Assembly: GCA_934502885.1 (NCBI GenBank)
Contig: CAKSUT010000002.1
Location: 124,001-188,000, forward strand
DNA: 64,000 nt
From: an uncultured Eubacteriales bacterium
GTDB taxonomy: Bacteria > Bacillota > Clostridia > Oscillospirales > CAG-382
Reading direction: 5' to 3'
In this document: one piece after another, positions 60,425 to 64,000 of the stretch
Position numbering within the stretch: the stretch's first letter is position 1
How the letters are laid out: each line of letters starts with the position of its first letter
Program-made: the position numbers and the translations under genes
Notes under the pieces: generated by a model
Told to the model about the DNA's origin: nothing
The model's database searches: none
What the model saw: the letters and a program-made list of their open reading frames with translations, nothing else

Positions 60425-62176
60425 GTGGATCTTTTGAACATAAAAATCAACGGCAGAGATTATCAGGTGGAAAACGGCGTTACTATCCTCGAGGCGTGCA
60501 GAAAGGCCAACATCCACGTTCCCACTCTTTGCTACATGAAAGAAATTAACGCCATCGGTGCTTGCCGTATATGTCTCGTTGACTGTGCGGTTAAGCCCGG
60601 CGGTCCCAAGAAGCTTGTTGCTTCGTGCGTGATGCCCGTTTCCGACGGCATGGAAATTTTCACAAACACTCCCGCAGTCAGAAAGGCAAGAAAGCTCAAC
60701 CTCGAGCTTCTCCTTTCCGACCACGAGAAGAAGTGCCTCTCCTGCGTGAGAAGCCAGAACTGCGAACTTCAGACTCTCGCAAAGGAATACGGCGTTGACG
60801 AAGATCATTTCGCCGGCAAGAAGAATCACTACGAGCCTGAGGTTTCCACGGCGTTCTTGGTAAGAGACAACGACAAGTGTATCGGCTGCCGCAGATGCGT
60901 TGCCGTATGTAAGTACAATCAGGGCGTCGGCGTAATCGGTGCAAACGACAGAGGTTTCGACACACACATCGCCTGCGCATTCGAGACTCCTCTCGGAGAG
61001 AATCCCTGTATCGGCTGCGGTCAGTGTATCGTTGCATGTCCCACAGGCGCACTCCGTGAGAAGGACGACACCGACAAGGTTCTCGAAGCTCTCGCAGATC
61101 CGACAAAGCACGTTGCAATCTGTGCCGCTCCTTCCGTAAGAGCAACTCTCGGCGAGTGCTTCGGCATGGAACCCGGCACCGACGTAGAAGGCAAGATGGT
61201 TGCCGCTATGAAGGCTCTCGGCTTTGACGGCGTATACGACATGAACCTGACTGCCGACCTCACAATCATGGAGGAAGCCACAGAGCTTATCGGCAGAATA
61301 CAGAACGGCGGAGCACTTCCGCTCATCACGTCCTGCTCGCCCGGTTGGATTAAGTACTGCGAGCACTACTTCCCCGAATTTATCCCGAACCTCTCCTCCT
61401 GCAAGTCTCCTCAGCAGATGTTCGGTGCTGTTTACAAGACCTACTACGCTGAAAAGCACGGTCTTGACCCCAAGGACATCTTCTTCGTATCCTGCATTCC
61501 CTGCACGGCTAAAAAGTTTGAGGTTACAAGAGATCATCAGAACGCGGCAGGCGTTCCGGACGTTGACGTTGCAATCACCACGAGAGAGCTCAGCCGTCTC
61601 ATCATGAATGCCGGCATCAACTTCAAGGGTCTCGAGGACGAAAAGTTCGACACACCGTTTGAAATCGGTTCCGGTGCTGGCGCAATCTTCGGTGCTACCG
61701 GCGGCGTTATGGAGGCAGCTCTCAGATATGCGGCTGAGGTTATCCTCGGCAAGCCTCTTGAAGTTGTTGACTTCACCGACGTAAGAGGTACCGACGCACT
61801 CAAGACAAAGACCTACAAGCTCGGCGATCTCGAGGTTAAGGTTGCTGTAACAAGCGGTACCGCAAACGCAAAGAAGCTTCTCACAGACATAAAGGAAGGC
61901 AAAGCAGACTACACCTTCGTTGAAGTCATGGCTTGCCCCGGCGGCTGTGTAAACGGCGGCGGTCAGCCCTATCAGCCGATGTCGGTACGCAACAACATCG
62001 ACCTCAAGGCTATCCGTGCAAAGGTTCTCTACGATGCGGACAAGGATCTTCCTTACAGAAAGTCTCAGGACAACCCGATTATCAAGATGCTTTACAAGGA
62101 ATACTTCGGCGAACCCGGCAGCCACAAGGCTCATGAAGTTCTCCACACCTCTTATGTTGCAAGAGGCAAGAACTGA
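60425..62176 (+). CDS. hydA: [FeFe] hydrogenase catalytic subunit HydA
   Basis: 583 residues. N-terminal plant-type [2Fe-2S] domain (YMKEINAIGACRICLVDC), His-ligated [4Fe-4S] (HEKKCLSCVRSQNC), two [4Fe-4S] clusters (CIGCRRCVAVCKYNQ, CIGCGQCIVACPTGAL), then the H domain: L1 TSCSPGWIKYCE, L2 SCIPCTAKKFE and L3 EVMACPGGCVNGGGQP. L1 has Ser in place of the second Cys of TSCCPGW, and L2 Ile where Met is usual. It evolves or oxidises H2 with HydB/HydC, coupling NADH and reduced ferredoxin. GTG start after GGAAGG. No HydE/F/G maturases are in the window. Confidence 0.97.
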   Translation: MDLLNIKINGRDYQVENGVTILEACRKANIHVPTLCYMKEINAIGACRICLVDCAVKPGGPKKLVASCVMPVSDGMEIFTNTPAVRKARKLNLELLLSDHEKKCLSCVRSQNCELQTLAKEYGVDEDHFAGKKNHYEPEVSTAFLVRDNDKCIGCRRCVAVCKYNQGVGVIGANDRGFDTHIACAFETPLGENPCIGCGQCIVACPTGALREKDDTDKVLEALADPTKHVAICAAPSVRATLGECFGMEPGTDVEGKMVAAMKALGFDGVYDMNLTADLTIMEEATELIGRIQNGGALPLITSCSPGWIKYCEHYFPEFIPNLSSCKSPQQMFGAVYKTYYAEKHGLDPKDIFFVSCIPCTAKKFEVTRDHQNAAGVPDVDVAITTRELSRLIMNAGINFKGLEDEKFDTPFEIGSGAGAIFGATGGVMEAALRYAAEVILGKPLEVVDFTDVRGTDALKTKTYKLGDLEVKVAVTSGTANAKKLLTDIKEGKADYTFVEVMACPGGCVNGGGQPYQPMSVRNNIDLKAIRAKVLYDADKDLPYRKSQDNPIIKMLYKEYFGEPGSHKAHEVLHTSYVARGKN

Positions 62177-62196
62177 TCTCACGGCATAAAACTTCA

Positions 62197-62234
62197 AGCG
62201 TGTATGGTTAATTTCCATACACGCTCTTTTATTT
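62197..62234 (+). terminator. Rho-independent terminator of the hydrogenase operon
   Basis: Perfect 11-bp stem AGCGTGTATGG/CCATACACGCT with a 7-base loop, then CTTTTATTTT. It lies close to the end of the convergent metallopeptidase gene. Confidence 0.93.
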
Positions 62235-62244
62235 TAGCCAAAGC

Positions 62245-62943
62245 TTATTCCCAGTTTTCTTTTGACAATCTCTCGGAAAGCAATTTCAGTTTGCGCTCTA
62301 TTTCACGGTAATTCGGGCAGTACCTCTCAACTGTTTTCCAAAACCTTTCGCTGTGGTTATGCTCCTTTATGTGCGACAGCTCGTGAATAATGACGTACTT
62401 CACCGTTTCCTCGTCCGCCATAATGAGTCTCCATGAGAAATTGAGCGAATTTTTGCCGCTGCAGCTTCCCCACCGTGTTTTTGCGGAGTTTACCTTTACC
62501 GCAGTCGGTGTGACCTTCATCTGCTTTGCAAGGTCGGGAACGTGAGTATGAAGATACTGCTCGGCAAGCTTCCTGTAAAGCATCACGATACCTCGTTTTA
62601 TGGTTTTGAGAGGTAATATTCCCGGTGCATAAAAGGCATTTCCGTCAAAGCCTATTCTGTTTTCGTTGCCCTGCTTAAGCTCGTATTCCCTACCGAGGTA
62701 CAAAAGCTTACTTCCGAAGGTAACACAAAAGCTGTCTCTTTCATGACTTGCCGCCTTTTGACGTTCTGCCGCGCTGCGAATAAACATTCTGTTATCAATT
62801 ATCGCACGCTCAATTTCTGCGACAGGCACGTGCCTTGCGGCTCTGACTTCTACCTCGCCCTTTTCGTTAATCTTTATACCTATCGTTTTTCTCGGCGAAC
62901 GGACAAGTGTATACTCAATGCCCGTAGTTTTTTCAACACTCAT
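62245..62943 (-). CDS. YgjP/DUF45-family zinc metallopeptidase
   Basis: 232 residues. A beta-rich N-terminus (VRSPRKTIGIKINEKGEVEVR) is followed by the conserved KTRWGSCSGKNSLNFSWRL segment and the zinc motif YVIIHELSHIKEHNHSERF, with HExxH-type HELSH plus a third His. Members are called M48-like or SprT-like metallopeptidases; substrate unknown. ATG at 62943 has no strong ribosome site. Single gene between two terminators. Confidence 0.9.
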   Translation of the reverse strand: MSVEKTTGIEYTLVRSPRKTIGIKINEKGEVEVRAARHVPVAEIERAIIDNRMFIRSAAERQKAASHERDSFCVTFGSKLLYLGREYELKQGNENRIGFDGNAFYAPGILPLKTIKRGIVMLYRKLAEQYLHTHVPDLAKQMKVTPTAVKVNSAKTRWGSCSGKNSLNFSWRLIMADEETVKYVIIHELSHIKEHNHSERFWKTVERYCPNYREIERKLKLLSERLSKENWE

Positions 62944-62958
62944 ATTATATCACAAAGC

Positions 62959-62988
62959 GACACCGCAAAGCCGAAACAATGCGGTGTC
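62959..62988 (-). terminator. Probable terminator of the rhamnose isomerase gene
   Basis: Minus strand 9-bp stem GACACCGCA/TGCGGTGTC, 8 bases after the stop. The trailing GCTTTGTG is a weak U-tract. Confidence 0.5.
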
Positions 62989-62995
62989 AAAGCTT

Positions 62996-64000
62996 TTATC
63001 CTCTCTTGAAGAGTACGTCTTTTTCGTACTTTCTTACGTCTGCAAGCCAGTTGAGTCCGGTCGGAACGCCGCTCTTCTCGCAGTAGTAATCCCAAACTGC
63101 GGCGAAGGGATAGGTCTTGAGTTCCTCGGTCATGGCAAGTCTTGTTGTGTAGTCAAGCTCGTTCTCTGCCTTGGTAAGGGTCTCCGACGGCTCGAGAAGC
63201 GCCATAAGGAGTGCTTTCATTGTATTTCTCGTACCTATTGCCCACGCCGCAACACGGTTGATGCTTGCGTCGAAATAGTCGAGGGCGATGTTTATCTTCT
63301 CGGTCTTGCCGCTTCTTATTATCTCATGACCTATTGCACGAAGCTCGTCGTCGAGAATAACAACGTGGTCGCTGTCCCATCTTACGGGGCGGGAAACATG
63401 GAGAAGGATCTCATCGATGAAGAGAAGCACCGACGAAATCTTATCGGAAATAACCTCAGTGGGGTGATAGTGACCGGCGTCCATGGTGAGCATAAGCTCG
63501 GGGTGAGCCGCCGCATAACCCATATAGAACTCGTGAGAACCTACCGTATACGCCTCTGCACCGAGGCCGAACACCTTTGACTCAACGGCGTCCTTGGTGT
63601 ACTTTTCGTCGAGCTTCTTTGCGATTATCTTATCGAGGGACTCCTTAAGTCTTGCACGGGGTGCGGTTCTGTCGTAAGGAATATCCTTGAAGCCGTCGGG
63701 AATCCAGATGTTGTTGTTGGAACGGATACCGGTTTTCTTGCCTATGTACTCGGAAATCTCACGGCTTCTTATACCGTGTTCTATCCAGAACTCACGTATT
63801 GCGGCATCGGGGTGAGCAAGCGTGAAGCCGTCGGAGGACTTGGGGTGAGAGAAAAAGGTCGGGTTGAAGTCAAGACCTATCTTTTCGCTGTTTGCCCAGT
63901 CGGTCCAGATATCGAATCTGCCTGCGGACATTGTGTCTCTGTCCTCGCCTGCCTTCGGGAGACCGTAAATTGCGTGAATGTTTACCTTCTTTGTGCCGGG
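62996..64000 (-). CDS. rhaA: L-rhamnose isomerase (5' end outside window)
   Basis: The visible 334 residues are the C-terminal four-fifths of RhaA. SAGRFDIWTDWANSEKIGLDF (in parts), NPTFFSHPKS, FWIEHGIRSREI, LTMDAGHYHPTEVISDKIS and RWDSDHVVILDDEL contain the metal-binding Glu/Asp/His residues of the isomerase barrel. It converts L-rhamnose to L-rhamnulose. The frame is open to the right edge (KVNIHAIYGLPKAGEDRDTM), so the start codon lies outside. Neighbouring rha genes, if any, also lie beyond the window. Confidence 0.95.
   Translation of the reverse strand, partial: PGTKKVNIHAIYGLPKAGEDRDTMSAGRFDIWTDWANSEKIGLDFNPTFFSHPKSSDGFTLAHPDAAIREFWIEHGIRSREISEYIGKKTGIRSNNNIWIPDGFKDIPYDRTAPRARLKESLDKIIAKKLDEKYTKDAVESKVFGLGAEAYTVGSHEFYMGYAAAHPELMLTMDAGHYHPTEVISDKISSVLLFIDEILLHVSRPVRWDSDHVVILDDELRAIGHEIIRSGKTEKINIALDYFDASINRVAAWAIGTRNTMKALLMALLEPSETLTKAENELDYTTRLAMTEELKTYPFAAVWDYYCEKSGVPTGLNWLADVRKYEKDVLFKRG

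Noticed and set aside
60425..62176. A non-functional hydrogenase because of Ser in L1
   Set aside because: All other H-cluster and iron-sulfur ligands are present and the operon is complete; this L1 form fits the accepted variation of the motif.
58628..62218. A 1196-codon open frame on the minus strand opposite hydB and hydA
   Set aside because: It is fully antisense to two clear iron-sulfur proteins, has no recognisable domain and arises from codon bias in the real genes.

Overview
The window comes from a Gram-positive, anaerobic, spore-forming Clostridia-type bacterium. The evidence is a SpoVAC spore protein, an S-layer-homology cell-wall protein, a multimeric NADH-dependent [FeFe] hydrogenase, an FMN-riboswitch/RibU pair, the rpsL-rpsG-fusA-tuf order and many textbook sigma-A promoters with GTG/TTG starts and strong GGAGG ribosome sites. 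An uncultured gut or rumen Oscillospirales-like lineage is plausible, but genus and species cannot be read from the sequence. I see no IS element, prophage, CRISPR array, rRNA or tRNA.

Layout. 1-2950: a partial macro-domain protein, a quinone-oxidoreductase-like MDR enzyme and an AraC regulator. 2957-22217 (minus strand): one exopolysaccharide (EPS) operon of 16 genes. It is read from a perfectly spaced promoter, through a c-di-GMP-I (GEMM-I) riboswitch and an intrinsic terminator, into a flippase, glycosyltransferases, a sugar-phosphate transferase, a Wzy-like polymerase/ligase and two paralogous Wzz-like co-polymerases. One co-polymerase carries a C-terminal GGDEF-like domain whose signature has decayed to GNGSF. 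The operon also holds a metallophosphoesterase with a DnaA-domain-I-like head. A hexapeptide acyltransferase sits just upstream. 23059-25723: a LytTR response regulator, a histidine-kinase-like membrane protein without catalytic residues and a very acidic lipoprotein, with a direct repeat fitting a LytTR operator. 25721-29599: an AraC regulator divergent from an enolase-superfamily dehydratase, a cytosolic GH16 enzyme and an SDR. 29617-32363: minD, an MgsA homologue with eroded active site, and a zinc-ribbon membrane protein. 32460-33328: ribU under an FMN riboswitch. 33403-38028: the str operon. 38076-40115: spoVAC divergent from an MBOAT acyltransferase. 40271-44065: parB, serS, a membrane protein and a MORN protein. 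44109-45826: an rRNA/tRNA methyltransferase convergent with dapA. 46019-49890: prmA, rsmE, a membrane protein and a CdaR-type regulator. 49938-56869: a ComEC-like secreted MBL lipoprotein, an SLH protein behind an ECF-sigma-like promoter, and an operon of two NodB-type deacetylases with DRTGG and PHP proteins. 56922-62234: a hydC-E-D-B-A-type bifurcating hydrogenase operon behind a leader terminator. 62245-64000: a DUF45 metallopeptidase and partial rhamnose isomerase.

The most distinctive feature is the EPS locus. A second-messenger riboswitch appears to gate transcription of all assembly genes, while one encoded chain-length regulator carries a diguanylate-cyclase-derived cytoplasmic domain. 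This suggests (inference) that c-di-GMP or a related nucleotide is read at both the RNA and the protein level.
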